Assembly: GCA_024635795.1 (NCBI GenBank)
Contig: JAGXIH010000013.1
Span: 1 to 64,000, forward strand
DNA: 64,000 nt
Source: Salegentibacter sp.
GTDB lineage: Bacteria > Bacteroidota > Bacteroidia > Flavobacteriales > Flavobacteriaceae
Direction of reading: 5' to 3'
Part shown: positions 35,151-43,568 of the stretch, piece after piece
Numbering within the stretch: position 1 is the first letter of the stretch
Layout of the letters: each line of letters begins with the position of its first letter
Notes under the pieces: model-generated
Told to the model about the DNA's origin: nothing
The model's database searches: none
What the model saw: the letters and a program-made list of their open reading frames with translations, nothing else
Translations under genes and position numbers: made by a program

Positions 35151-35585
35151 ATGAAATCTATTCACATTTTGCTTGTTGAAGATAATGAAGGAGATATTTT
35201 ACTCACTACCGAAGCCCTGGAAGAAGGGAAAATCATGAATAAGTTAAGTGTGGCCAGAGATGGCCAGGAGGCTTTAGATTTTCTAAATAAAAAGGGAGAG
35301 TTTCAAACTTCTGAATTACCGCACCTTATCCTTCTGGACGTTAATCTACCAAAAAAAAATGGTCACGAGGTATTAAAATATATAAAAACTCACCAGGTTT
35401 TCAGAAGTATTCCGGTTATAATGCTTACAACCTCTTCCTCCCAAAAGGATATAGATGCGTCTTATAAAAATTATGCTAATTGTTATATCACAAAACCTAT
35501 AGAGTTAAGCGATTTTATGGAGGCGATAGGGAAAATTGAAGAATTCTGGATCAACCTGGTAAAATTGCCAAAAATAAACGCTTAA
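35151..35585 (+). CDS. single-domain response regulator (Rcp1-like)
   Basis: A 144-residue receiver domain without a DNA-binding output. Seen: the acidic pair in HILLVEDNEGDI, the phospho-acceptor Asp in LILLDVNLPKKNG, the conserved Thr in IMLTTSSSQKDI and the Lys in YITKPIEL. The insertion around KKGEFQTSELP is typical of the Rcp1 receivers that pair with Cph1-type kinases. It follows the multi-PAS kinase gene by 63 bases and must act through protein contact or a phosphorelay, as it carries no effector domain. Confidence 0.95.
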   Translation: MKSIHILLVEDNEGDILLTTEALEEGKIMNKLSVARDGQEALDFLNKKGEFQTSELPHLILLDVNLPKKNGHEVLKYIKTHQVFRSIPVIMLTTSSSQKDIDASYKNYANCYITKPIELSDFMEAIGKIEEFWINLVKLPKINA

Positions 35586-35636
35586 AAGAATTCCTGAGAA
35601 TAAGCTCGGGAGCATTAATATATCGTTCTTAATCCT

Positions 35637-35644
35637 TACATTTG
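35637..35644 (+). promoter_or_regulatory. -7 promoter element of ychF
   Basis: TACATTTG fits TAnnTTTG, about 33 bases before the ychF ATG. The -33 element is weak. Confidence 0.45.
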
Positions 35645-35676
35645 CAGCCGCAAAAACTCAGCTTAAAATTTAATTT

Positions 35677-36771
35677 ATGAAAGCCGGAATCGTAGGATTA
35701 CCAAATGTAGGAAAATCTACCCTTTTTAATTGTTTATCAAATGCCAAGGCGCAAAGTGCAAACTTTCCGTTTTGTACCATTGAACCTAATATAGGGGTGG
35801 TAAACGTGCCCGATTCCAGACTGGAAAAGCTGGAGAGCCTTGTTAATCCCGAGAGAGTGGTACCCGCAACTGTTGAAATAGTGGATATCGCCGGTTTGGT
35901 TAAAGGAGCGAGTAAAGGTGAAGGACTGGGAAATCAGTTTTTGGGAAATATTCGTGAAACCGATGCTATTCTTCACGTTTTGCGTTGTTTTGAAAATGAA
36001 AATATTGTTCACGTAGATGGTTCTATTGATCCAATTCGCGATAAAGAAACCATCGATATGGAACTTCAGCTTAAAGATCTCGAAACAGTTGAGAAAAAAC
36101 TGGAAAAAGTAAAGCGAGCTGCACGAACCGGAAATAAAGAAGCACAGAAAGAAGAGGCTGCATTACTTAAAGTTAAAGAAGGTTTAGAAGCTGGTAAATC
36201 GGTTCGGGCTATAAGCCTAACCGATGATGAACGGAAAGAATTTATTAGACCCTTGCAGTTTATTACCGATAAACCGGTTATGTACGTTTGCAATGTAGAT
36301 GAAGGCGCTGCAGTTTCAGGAAATGAATACGTTGATAGAGTAAGAGAAGCTGTGAAAGAAGAAAATGCAGAGGTATTAGTACTTGCCGTTGGAACAGAAG
36401 CCGATATTACCGAGCTTGATGACTATGAGGAACGCCAGATGTTTCTTCAGGATATTGGTCTTGACGAAGCAGGTGCAGCTAAGTTAATTAGAAGCGCATA
36501 TAAATTACTGAATCTTGAAACTTATTTTACCGCCGGGGTGAAAGAGGTGAGGGCCTGGACCTTTCCTAAAGGAGCCACCGCCCCACAAGCTGCGGGGGTA
36601 ATCCATACCGATTTTGAAAAGGGCTTTATTAGGGCTGAGGTTATTGCTTACGATGATTTTGTGCACTATGGAAGCGAAGCAAAAGTTAAAGAAGCCGGGA
36701 AAATGCGGGTTGAAGGAAAAGACTACATCGTGAAAGACGGTGATGTGATGCATTTCCGTTTCAATGTTTAA
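35677..36771 (+). CDS. ychF: ribosome-associated ATPase/GTPase YchF (Obg family)
   Basis: A 364-residue P-loop NTPase. Seen: [20 protein letters not shown] (Walker A), [20 protein letters not shown] (switch and G3), the NVDE-containing nucleotide site (CNVDEGA), a central coiled coil (about 130-190) and the C-terminal TGS domain ending in [10 protein letters not shown]. The G4 motif NxxE, in place of NKxD, is the reason YchF prefers ATP. It binds ribosomes and is linked to redox stress responses in E. coli. It stands alone on the plus strand. Confidence 0.96.
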   Translation: MKAGIVGLPNVGKSTLFNCLSNAKAQSANFPFCTIEPNIGVVNVPDSRLEKLESLVNPERVVPATVEIVDIAGLVKGASKGEGLGNQFLGNIRETDAILHVLRCFENENIVHVDGSIDPIRDKETIDMELQLKDLETVEKKLEKVKRAARTGNKEAQKEEAALLKVKEGLEAGKSVRAISLTDDERKEFIRPLQFITDKPVMYVCNVDEGAAVSGNEYVDRVREAVKEENAEVLVLAVGTEADITELDDYEERQMFLQDIGLDEAGAAKLIRSAYKLLNLETYFTAGVKEVRAWTFPKGATAPQAAGVIHTDFEKGFIRAEVIAYDDFVHYGSEAKVKEAGKMRVEGKDYIVKDGDVMHFRFNV

Positions 36772-37026
36772 GATGCCTTGTTTTACAATCTTTTGGGCAG
36801 CTTATTGTAAGATAAACTGAAAACTTTTGCATTGATTTTTAATTTGAAGAAAACTTCGGAAAACCGCTGTGATTTTTTATTTATTCTTCCGAAGAAATTT
36901 TTATTAGAAGATCCAGGAAGAAAATCTTTTAACATAGTTCCTAAAACTTTGTTAATTACTTTGTGCCACAAGGGTTTCAACTTTTTAAGGTATATCTTAT
37001 ATTAGCCACAAACTCCAATTCTACTT
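36772..37026. other. gene-free interval between ychF and parE
   Basis: 255 AT-rich bases with no credible gene. Two weak inverted repeats are visible: TTACAAT / ATTGTAA just after the ychF stop and CTTCGGAA (36854-36861) / TTCCGAAG (36887-36894) with a 25-base loop. Neither has a T run. The parE promoter must lie here, but I find no convincing match to the consensus. Confidence 0.4.
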
Positions 37027-38889
37027 ATGAGTGAGGAAACCAGATATACTGAAGATAATATACGGTCGTTAGACTGGAAAGAACACATCAGGATGCGACC
37101 CGGGATGTACATCGGGAAACTGGGTGATGGTTCCAGTGCCGACGATGGTATTTACATTCTGCTAAAGGAAGTTATAGACAACTGTGTAGACGAATTTGTA
37201 ATGGGATCTGGGAAAACTATTGAGATCTCGGTTCAAAACCAGCGTGTAATTGTTCGCGATTATGGAAGAGGAATCCCATTAGGTAAAGTTGTAGACGTTG
37301 TTTCCAAAATGAATACCGGAGGTAAATACGATACCCGCGCCTTCAAAAAATCGGTAGGATTAAATGGGGTGGGTACTAAAGCCGTTAACGCCCTTTCATC
37401 CTATTTTAGAGTAGAATCTACCCGCGATGGCCAATCCAAAACCGCCGAATTTGAGCAGGGTAACCTGGTTAACGAAGAATTACTGGAGGAGACTTCCCGT
37501 CGCCGCGGAACCAAAGTAACCTTTAATCCCGATGAGGTTATTTTTAAGCACTTTAAATACCGCAACGAGTATATAGAAAAAATGCTTAAGAATTATGTGT
37601 ACCTGAATCCGGGGCTGACCATAATTTTTAACGGGGAGAAGTTTTATTCTGAAAATGGATTAAAAGACCTGTTAAGCGATAGTATTAATGAAGATGATCG
37701 TTTATATCCAATCATTCACCTTAGGGGTAACGATATTGAAGTTGCCTTAACTCATAGCCGAACCCAATACAGCGAAGAATACCATACTTTTGTGAATGGA
37801 CAGAATACCTCTCAGGGTGGAACACACCTTGGTGCATTCAGAGAGGCCATTGTGAAAACTATAAGGGAATTCTACGGAAAGAATTATGAAGCCAGTGATA
37901 TTCGAAAATCCATAGTTTCAGCGATAAGTATTAAGGTTATGGAACCGGTTTTTGAAAGTCAGACCAAAACCAAGCTGGGTTCTACCGATATGGGGGGAAA
38001 ACTTCCTACCGTTCGCACCTATATCAATGATTTCCTCAAAACCCAGCTGGATAATTACCTTCATAAAAACCAGGAAACAGCCGATAAACTTCAGCGAAAA
38101 ATTTTACAGGCTGAAAGAGAAAGAAAAGATCTTTCAGGAATACGAAAATTAGCTCGTGACAGGGCGAAAAAAGCCAGCCTTCACAATAAAAAATTAAGGG
38201 ATTGCCGCATTCACCTGGGCGACAGTAAAAAAGAACGCTATCTGGAAACCACGCTTTTCATTACCGAGGGAGACTCGGCGAGTGGTTCTATTACCAAATC
38301 CCGAAATGTGGAAACCCAGGCTGTTTTTAGTCTGAAAGGAAAGCCGCTTAACAGCTATGGCTTAAGTAAAAAAATAGTATACGAAAACGAAGAATTTAAC
38401 CTCTTGCAGGCGGCCTTGAATATCGAGGAGTCGCTGGCAGATCTTAGGTACAATAATATCGTGATCGCTACCGATGCCGATGTAGATGGGATGCACATCA
38501 GGTTACTGCTTATCACCTTTTTTCTTCAATTCTTTCCTGAATTGATTAAGGAAAACCACTTGTATATCCTTCAAACTCCGCTTTTCAGGGTTAGGAATAA
38601 AAAGGAAACGATCTATTGCTATAGTGAAACCGAAAGAAGGCAAGCTATTGAAAAGTTCAAAGGCAAAGTAGAGATCACCAGGTTTAAGGGATTGGGAGAG
38701 ATTTCTCCAGATGAATTCAAATATTTTATAGGTGAAGATATTCGCCTGGATCCTGTAATGCTGGATAAGGAGAAGTCTATTGAAGAAATGCTTGGTTTCT
38801 ATATGGGTAAAAACACGCCAGACAGGCAGGAATTTATTATTGATAACCTTAAAGTCGAATTAGACTTAGTCGAAGAACTTGGCATATGA
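37027..38889 (+). CDS. parE: DNA topoisomerase IV subunit B
   Basis: The ATPase subunit of topoisomerase IV, which separates linked daughter chromosomes. The 620 residues show the GHKL ATPase domain ([46 protein letters not shown]), the transducer part with the QTKTKLGS Lys, and the TOPRIM region with [18 protein letters not shown] and [13 protein letters not shown]. The short length and pairing with parC distinguish it from GyrB, which carries an insertion and is longer. It shares ATGA with the start of the small membrane protein gene, so it is the first gene of a three-gene operon ending in parC. Confidence 0.95.
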   Translation: MSEETRYTEDNIRSLDWKEHIRMRPGMYIGKLGDGSSADDGIYILLKEVIDNCVDEFVMGSGKTIEISVQNQRVIVRDYGRGIPLGKVVDVVSKMNTGGKYDTRAFKKSVGLNGVGTKAVNALSSYFRVESTRDGQSKTAEFEQGNLVNEELLEETSRRRGTKVTFNPDEVIFKHFKYRNEYIEKMLKNYVYLNPGLTIIFNGEKFYSENGLKDLLSDSINEDDRLYPIIHLRGNDIEVALTHSRTQYSEEYHTFVNGQNTSQGGTHLGAFREAIVKTIREFYGKNYEASDIRKSIVSAISIKVMEPVFESQTKTKLGSTDMGGKLPTVRTYINDFLKTQLDNYLHKNQETADKLQRKILQAERERKDLSGIRKLARDRAKKASLHNKKLRDCRIHLGDSKKERYLETTLFITEGDSASGSITKSRNVETQAVFSLKGKPLNSYGLSKKIVYENEEFNLLQAALNIEESLADLRYNNIVIATDADVDGMHIRLLLITFFLQFFPELIKENHLYILQTPLFRVRNKKETIYCYSETERRQAIEKFKGKVEITRFKGLGEISPDEFKYFIGEDIRLDPVMLDKEKSIEEMLGFYMGKNTPDRQEFIIDNLKVELDLVEELGI

Positions 38890-39368
38890 GGTTTACCAAT
38901 AAAAACGAAATAAAAATAATCCCTTCTATTTACACTGTATTGGTGGCCATTTTTGTAACCAATATTTTTGTGAATCTGGAATTGATGGGTTCAGATGAAC
39001 CTATAAATTTCAGTCATTATGTACCTAACATCATTGTTATAATCCTTGCAGGTTACGTGCACCGGGTAGGACAGGCCTTTGATTTTGATAGCGATGGGGA
39101 AACTCTTAATCTTAAAAATAACGGGGTGTTCTTTTCAAAATTTATGGAGTACCGTGTGAAAAAAGCTGAGTTTCCTAAGCGGAAGCTGGGAAAATACAGG
39201 TTCAGCGATTATTTTTTCTATTCAGCATTAACGATTTACATAAGCTCCCGCCGAAGACGCGGATATAAAAAATATACCTTTAACACTACTTTTTTAAACC
39301 GAAAAAGGAAAAAGGGAATGCTGAATTCCCTTGATAAAATTCTCGAGAAGTCTAAAGCAACTGCCTAA
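38886..39368 (+). CDS. small membrane protein between parE and parC
   Basis: A 160-residue protein with two membrane helices (about 13-31, [19 protein letters not shown], and about 44-60, [17 protein letters not shown]) and a basic C-terminal cytoplasmic domain that may have a PH-like fold ([19 protein letters not shown] and a [11 protein letters not shown] strand). I do not recognise a characterised family. It overlaps parE by 4 bases and its stop shares one base with the parC ATG, so its translation is tied to both topoisomerase IV subunits. That position is striking but does not prove a role in chromosome segregation. Confidence 0.8.
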   Translation: MRFTNKNEIKIIPSIYTVLVAIFVTNIFVNLELMGSDEPINFSHYVPNIIVIILAGYVHRVGQAFDFDSDGETLNLKNNGVFFSKFMEYRVKKAEFPKRKLGKYRFSDYFFYSALTIYISSRRRRGYKKYTFNTTFLNRKRKKGMLNSLDKILEKSKATA

Positions 39369-42019
39369 TGGAAGAAAACCACGAAGGAAACCCACAGGAA
39401 GAATTTGAGCAACCCAGGGAAGAATTGATCAAGGTAACCGGGATGTATAAAGACTGGTTCCTGGATTATGCTTCTTACGTGATTCTGGAACGTGCCGTTC
39501 CAGCTATTGAAGATGGTTTCAAACCTGTGCAGCGTCGAATAATGCATTCTATGAAAGACCTGGACGATGGCCGCTATAATAAAGTAGCAAACATCGTGGG
39601 GCATACTATGCAGTACCATCCTCACGGAGATGCCAGTATTGGTGATGCTATGGTGCAGATTGGACAAAAGGAATTGCTCATAGATACCCAGGGAAACTGG
39701 GGAAATGTGTTAACCGGAGACCGCGCAGCGGCTCCACGTTATATTGAGGCCAGACTTTCCAAATTTGCCCTTGAGGTTTTATTCAACCAAAAATTAACCG
39801 AATGGCAACTTTCTTATGACGGCAGGAAAAGCGAACCTGTTAATCTCCCGGTTAAATTCCCTATGCTGTTAGCCCAGGGCGCCGAAGGAATTGCGGTGGG
39901 TCTTAGCACACGCATCCTTCCGCATAACTTTAATGAGCTTATTGATGCTTCCATTAAACATTTAAAAGGAAAGAATTTTACTATCTTCCCTGATTTTCCT
40001 ACAGGCGGAGTTGCAGATATTTCTAATTATAACGATGGGAAACGTGGAGGAAGAGTTCGGGTTAGGGCAAAAATTAATAACCTTGATAAGAATACCCTTT
40101 CCATCACCGAGATTCCTTATGGAACAACAACTTCTACGCTCATTGATTCTGTTTTAAAAGCAAATGATAAAGGGAAAATAAAGATTAAAAAGATTGAAGA
40201 TAATACCGCTGCCGAAGTGGAGATCCTCATTCATTTACCCAACAATATTTCGCCCGACAAAACCATTGATGCCCTTTATGCTTTCACGCAATGTGAAAAC
40301 TCATTGGCGCCACTGGGTTGTGTGATTATTGACAACAAACCCGAATTTTTAGGAGTTTCAGAAATCCTGCGCCGGTCTACAGATCATACACTTTACCTGT
40401 TAAAAAGAGAGCTGGAAATAAAACTCGAGGAATTCGAGGAACAGTGGCATTTTGCATCTTTAGAGCGTATTTTCATCGAAAACAGAATCTATCGTGATAT
40501 CGAAGAGGAAGAAACCTGGCCTGGGGTGATAGAGGCCATAGATAAAGGTTTGAAACCTTTTACAAAACATTTAAAGAGAGAGGTCACTGAAGAGGATATT
40601 GTTCGACTTACAGAGATTAGGATCAAGCGAATTTCAAAATTTGATATCGATAAAGCCCAGCAAAAGATCGAGACCCTGGAAGGGGAAATTGCCCAGATAA
40701 AACATTACCTCGATAATCTGGTAGAATTTGCCATAGATTATTTTAAAAAGCTAAAGAAAGATTACGGCCAGGAACAAAACCGAAAGACCGAGCTGAGGAT
40801 CTTCGATGATATTGAAGCCACAAAAGTGGTGATTAGAAATACCAAGCTGTATGTAAACCGCACAGAAGGATTTGTAGGTACGGCCCTTAAGAAAGATGAA
40901 TACGTTACCGAGTGTTCTGATATTGATGATGTGATCGTTTTTACCGCCGATGGGAAAATGATGGTAACTAAGGTTGACACTAAAACTTTTATCGGGAAGG
41001 ATATTATCCACGTTGCTATCTTTAAGAAAAAAGACAAGCGCACCATCTATAATATGATTTATAGAGATGGTAAGAATGGCGCATCTTATATAAAACGATT
41101 TTCGGTGACCTCGGTGACCCGGGATAGGGAGTACGATCTTACCCAAGGCAAGAAAGATTCGAAGGTACATTATTTCTCGGCTAATCCTAATGGAGAAGCC
41201 GAGGTAGTATTGGTATTACTACGCCAGGTAGGAAGCATTAAGAAGCTTAAATTTGATGTCGATTTTGCCGATATCCTAATTAAAGGGCGAAACGTAAAAG
41301 GTAATATAGTCACAAAATACGCCGTAAAACGTATAGAATTAAAGGAGGAAGGGGTTTCCACTTTAAAACCCCGCAGGATCTGGTTCGATGAAACAGTAAA
41401 ACGACTGAATGTTGATGAGCGCGGCGAGTTGTTAGGAGAATTTAAGGGAGATGACCGTATTCTAATCGTTACTGCTGATGGAATCGCTAAAACTATCAAA
41501 CCTGAACTTACTACACGTTTTGACGAAGAAATGCTGGTATTGGAGAAATGGGTTCCTAAAAAACCTGTTTCAGCGATTTACTGGGAACCTGAAAAAGAAC
41601 GCTTTTATGTGAAACGCTTCCTGATAGAAAACCCCGACAGGGAAGAAAAATTCATCAGCGAGCACGAGAATTCCTATCTCGAAATAGTTTCCACAGACTA
41701 TTATCCTATGGCAGAAGTGGTATATACTAAACCCAGAGGCAAGGAGCAGCCACCGAATGATGAAGTAAACCTGGAAGAATTTATTTCAGTAAAAGGAATA
41801 AAGGCTCAGGGTAACCAGTTAACTTCAGATAAAGTTAAGCAAATCAATTTACTGGATCCGCTGCCTTATGAGGAGGAGGAAGAAACCGCACCGGAAGAAA
41901 TTGAGGTAGTGGATGAAGAAAACCTCACTGAAGATAAGAACCGGGCTGATGCAGGAAAAGCCATTAACGGAAAAGCTTCAGAAAATTCAGAAAGTCAAAC
42001 CAAATTATTTGACGAGTAA
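39368..42019 (+). CDS. parC: DNA topoisomerase IV subunit A
   Basis: The DNA-cleaving subunit. The 883 residues begin with the winged-helix region ([20 protein letters not shown]), have the catalytic Tyr in [16 protein letters not shown], the tower and coiled-coil regions, and a beta-pinwheel C-terminal domain. In the quinolone-resistance region the sequence is [13 protein letters not shown], so Ala stands where E. coli ParC has Ser80; this is common in this phylum. The C-terminus is acidic and low in complexity (about 835-883). Its start overlaps the stop of the membrane protein gene by one base, and its stop overlaps the ATG of the broken mscL. Confidence 0.95.
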   Translation: MEENHEGNPQEEFEQPREELIKVTGMYKDWFLDYASYVILERAVPAIEDGFKPVQRRIMHSMKDLDDGRYNKVANIVGHTMQYHPHGDASIGDAMVQIGQKELLIDTQGNWGNVLTGDRAAAPRYIEARLSKFALEVLFNQKLTEWQLSYDGRKSEPVNLPVKFPMLLAQGAEGIAVGLSTRILPHNFNELIDASIKHLKGKNFTIFPDFPTGGVADISNYNDGKRGGRVRVRAKINNLDKNTLSITEIPYGTTTSTLIDSVLKANDKGKIKIKKIEDNTAAEVEILIHLPNNISPDKTIDALYAFTQCENSLAPLGCVIIDNKPEFLGVSEILRRSTDHTLYLLKRELEIKLEEFEEQWHFASLERIFIENRIYRDIEEEETWPGVIEAIDKGLKPFTKHLKREVTEEDIVRLTEIRIKRISKFDIDKAQQKIETLEGEIAQIKHYLDNLVEFAIDYFKKLKKDYGQEQNRKTELRIFDDIEATKVVIRNTKLYVNRTEGFVGTALKKDEYVTECSDIDDVIVFTADGKMMVTKVDTKTFIGKDIIHVAIFKKKDKRTIYNMIYRDGKNGASYIKRFSVTSVTRDREYDLTQGKKDSKVHYFSANPNGEAEVVLVLLRQVGSIKKLKFDVDFADILIKGRNVKGNIVTKYAVKRIELKEEGVSTLKPRRIWFDETVKRLNVDERGELLGEFKGDDRILIVTADGIAKTIKPELTTRFDEEMLVLEKWVPKKPVSAIYWEPEKERFYVKRFLIENPDREEKFISEHENSYLEIVSTDYYPMAEVVYTKPRGKEQPPNDEVNLEEFISVKGIKAQGNQLTSDKVKQINLLDPLPYEEEEETAPEEIEVVDEENLTEDKNRADAGKAINGKASENSESQTKLFDE

Positions 42020-42467
42020 TGGGATTAATCAAGGAGTTTAAGGAGTTTGCCATCAAGGGCAATATGGTAGATATGGCCGTAGGTATCATTATTGGTACAG
42101 CTTTTAATGCGGTAGTAAATACTTTGTTAAAGAAATAGTAATGCCGCCCCTAAGTTTAATGACCGATGGCATCAGTTTTTCTGAGAAAAAAATTGTTTTA
42201 AAGGAAGGTGTATCTCAAGCTGAGGGAGTAGAGGCTATTCAGGAAGTTGCCATTGGTTATGGTGCTTTGATTGAGACCTTGCTTGACTTTGTTATTATTG
42301 GTTTCACAATTTTTCTGGTTATAAAATTGATGAACCGTTTTCGCCGGAAAGCTGAAAATCCAAAAGATACTCGTGAAACAACACCAAAGGATATCGAGCT
42401 ACTATCAAAACTAACCGAATTGATGGAGGAGCAGAATAAATTGCTGAAAAAGGAAAACAGGGATTAA
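42019..42467 (+). pseudogene. mscL: frameshifted large-conductance mechanosensitive channel MscL
   Basis: The ATG at 42019 (sharing a base with the parC stop) opens [22 protein letters not shown] and continues as a normal MscL first membrane helix up to NTLLKK, then meets TAG at 42136-42138. The expected continuation, [13 protein letters not shown] and the second helix, is present but in another frame from 42132. Between TTA (42127-42129) and GAA (42132-42134) there are two A where three are needed, so one A was lost. The rest, to 42467, is complete, with second helix FVIIGFTIFLVIKLMNRF and C-terminal helix. MscL opens at high membrane tension to protect cells from osmotic downshock. Either the gene is broken or the base is a sequencing error. 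Confidence 0.88.
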
Positions 42468-42845
42468 TTATTCTTCCACACGTTTTACCGAGCCCCTTTC
42501 TTTTCTCGAATCTCCAACTACACCATATTCAAAAGTATAGCCATCCTGGCTTGTTGTTAGTATTTTCATATGAATTGGCTTTTCCTCAGCCATATTCTTC
42601 GGATTGAGATTTTTCAAAACATATTCACAGTCATTAAGCCAGCGTACCGAAGATGTATCGGTATTCCCCTGGAAGTAGTCAATTTCAATACTATCGTTCC
42701 TTACGAAGCGTGAGGTAACCATTTCACCACTTAAATAGGTCTCAAATTCATAAGTACCGGTTTTGAAGTCGGAACAATTGCGTTCGGGCTGAAAACAACT
42801 GGCAAGGCTAAAAATAACGGCCATCAGGATAAGGCTTTTTCTCAT
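42468..42845 (-). CDS. small conserved lipoprotein next to parC
   Basis: A 125-residue lipoprotein from the ATG at 42845: a signal peptide ending in the lipobox LASC (Cys at about residue 17), then a domain with FKTGTYEFETYLSG, RFVRNDSIEIDYFQG, SVRWLNDCEYVLKNLNP and KILTTSQDGYTFEYGVVG. Homologues near parC are found across flavobacteria and are often called DNA topoisomerase IV, a name carried over from the neighbour; it has nothing of an enzyme of that kind. Its stop abuts the end of mscL. The frame is open to 42896, where it would overlap the XRE gene, but the lipobox fixes the start. Confidence 0.85.
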   Translation of the reverse strand: MRKSLILMAVIFSLASCFQPERNCSDFKTGTYEFETYLSGEMVTSRFVRNDSIEIDYFQGNTDTSSVRWLNDCEYVLKNLNPKNMAEEKPIHMKILTTSQDGYTFEYGVVGDSRKERGSVKRVEE

Positions 42846-42876
42846 ACTGCAAAATAAGCGTATTTTAAGCTGAAAG

Positions 42877-43290
42877 TCAATTTTCAAAAGCCTCAAAAGA
42901 CCCGTCTGTATAAAAAATCACGATTTTTCTTATTTGTCTTCCTTTTTGGGTAGAATCCTTCGAAATATTCCGCTGTTGAATTCCCGGAGAAGATTGTTCT
43001 ATCTCAGGAGCAGGGGTGATGGGTTTTGACGGAACTTTGGGTTGTGGGGGAGAAACAGATCTTTCTTTTGGGAATTCCCCCTTTCCATTTAAAAGCCAGT
43101 AGAGTTCAACTTCCGGAAAGTGCGAGATCACTTTCATCACAAAATCCAGACTGGGTTTATTCCTTCCTGATAGAATATGTGAAATAGAGGAGCGGCCAAC
43201 TTCAATCTGATCGGCAAAAGCCGCGGCCGATAAATCGTAATAATCGATGATCTTCTCCAGCCTTGCAGCAAATTTTTCGGTGTTTACCAT
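42877..43290 (-). CDS. XRE-family transcriptional regulator
   Basis: A 137-residue regulator. Residues about 5-60 form a helix-turn-helix of the XRE/Cro type (YYDLSAAAFADQIEVG, then RSSISHILSGRNKPSLDFV), followed by a Pro-rich linker (SPPQPKVPSKPITPAPEIE) and a short C-terminal part (RQIRKIVIFYTDGSFEAFE). No ligand or protease domain is seen. It is divergent from the M14 peptidase gene, with six palindromic sites between them: one covers its start codon (43282-43297), one covers its -7 element (43316-43331). It therefore very probably represses itself, and perhaps the peptidase. Confidence 0.9.
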   Translation of the reverse strand: MVNTEKFAARLEKIIDYYDLSAAAFADQIEVGRSSISHILSGRNKPSLDFVMKVISHFPEVELYWLLNGKGEFPKERSVSPPQPKVPSKPITPAPEIEQSSPGIQQRNISKDSTQKGRQIRKIVIFYTDGSFEAFEN

Positions 43291-43297
43291 TGTGAAT
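43282..43297. promoter_or_regulatory. operator copy 1, over the XRE start codon
   Basis: GTTTACCATTGTGAAT, a match to GTTTAC-N3-TGTRAAY. The middle bases are the start codon of the XRE gene (43288-43290), so a protein bound here would block its translation region. Confidence 0.6.
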
Positions 43298-43315
43298 CAT
43301 TTTCGTGTAAATGAG

Positions 43316-43331
43316 GTTTACAAATGTAAAT
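43316..43331. promoter_or_regulatory. operator copy 2, over the XRE -7 element
   Basis: GTTTACAAATGTAAAT. Its minus-strand reading contains TACATTTG (43321-43328), the -7 element of the XRE promoter. Confidence 0.7.
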
Positions 43332-43351
43332 AAAAGATTCACAAGAACAAA
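43321..43351 (-). promoter_or_regulatory. promoter of the XRE regulator gene
   Basis: On the minus strand TTTG (43348-43351) and TACATTTG (43321-43328) are separated by exactly 19 bases. The predicted start near 43314 gives a leader of about 24 bases. Confidence 0.75.
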
Positions 43352-43366
43352 GTCACAAATGTAAAC
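43351..43366. promoter_or_regulatory. operator copy 3
   Basis: AGTCACAAATGTAAAC: right half perfect, left half degenerate. It abuts the -33 element of the XRE promoter and contains a second minus-strand TACATTTG. Confidence 0.55.
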
Positions 43367-43493
43367 AGGTGTTTTTAAATTAAACCTTTTATTTATATTG
43401 CGTGGATTAATAATCTAAAGTATAGTAGGTTACAGTGTAATTTAATCATTATAGGATATATTCCGAATGGATGTTCGGCCGCCTGAATAAAAT

Positions 43494-43509
43494 TGTTACA
43501 CTTGTAAAC
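43494..43509. promoter_or_regulatory. operator copy 4
   Basis: TGTTACACTTGTAAAC: TTAC-N3-TGTAAAC is intact, the first two bases differ. It lies 75 bases upstream of the peptidase start. Confidence 0.5.
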
Positions 43510-43528
43510 ATAAAGTCTTGAATTATCT

Positions 43529-43544
43529 GTTTACAATTGTGAAA
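43529..43544. promoter_or_regulatory. operator copy 5
   Basis: GTTTACAATTGTGAAA, matching the consensus except for the last base; 25 bases before the peptidase start. Confidence 0.6.
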
Positions 43545-43552
43545 TATTGAAT

Positions 43553-43568
43553 GTTTACTTTTGTGAAC
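43553..43568. promoter_or_regulatory. operator copy 6, next to the M14 peptidase start
   Basis: GTTTACTTTTGTGAAC, a full match to the consensus. It ends one base before the ATG at 43569 and contains TACTTTTG (43556-43563), a possible -7 element of the peptidase promoter. Confidence 0.65.

Noticed and set aside
36854-36894. Inverted repeat CTTCGGAA / TTCCGAAG as a terminator of ychF
   Set aside because: The loop is 25 bases and no T run follows; too far from the ychF stop to be convincing.
36783-36980. 65-codon reading frame on the minus strand between ychF and parE
   Set aside because: No recognisable protein, poor codon pattern, and it lies in the region expected to hold the parE promoter.
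42019-42467. Programmed frameshift in mscL
   Set aside because: No slippery heptamer or downstream structure is seen, and no MscL is known to be made that way; a base loss or sequencing error is simpler.
43427-43441. GGTTACAGTGTAATT as a seventh operator copy
   Set aside because: The half-sites are two bases apart instead of three, and the outer bases do not match; too weak to count.
43551-43568. ATG at 43551 as start of the M14 peptidase
   Set aside because: It would place operator 6 and its -7 element inside the coding sequence; the ATG at 43569 is more consistent, though 43551 cannot be excluded.
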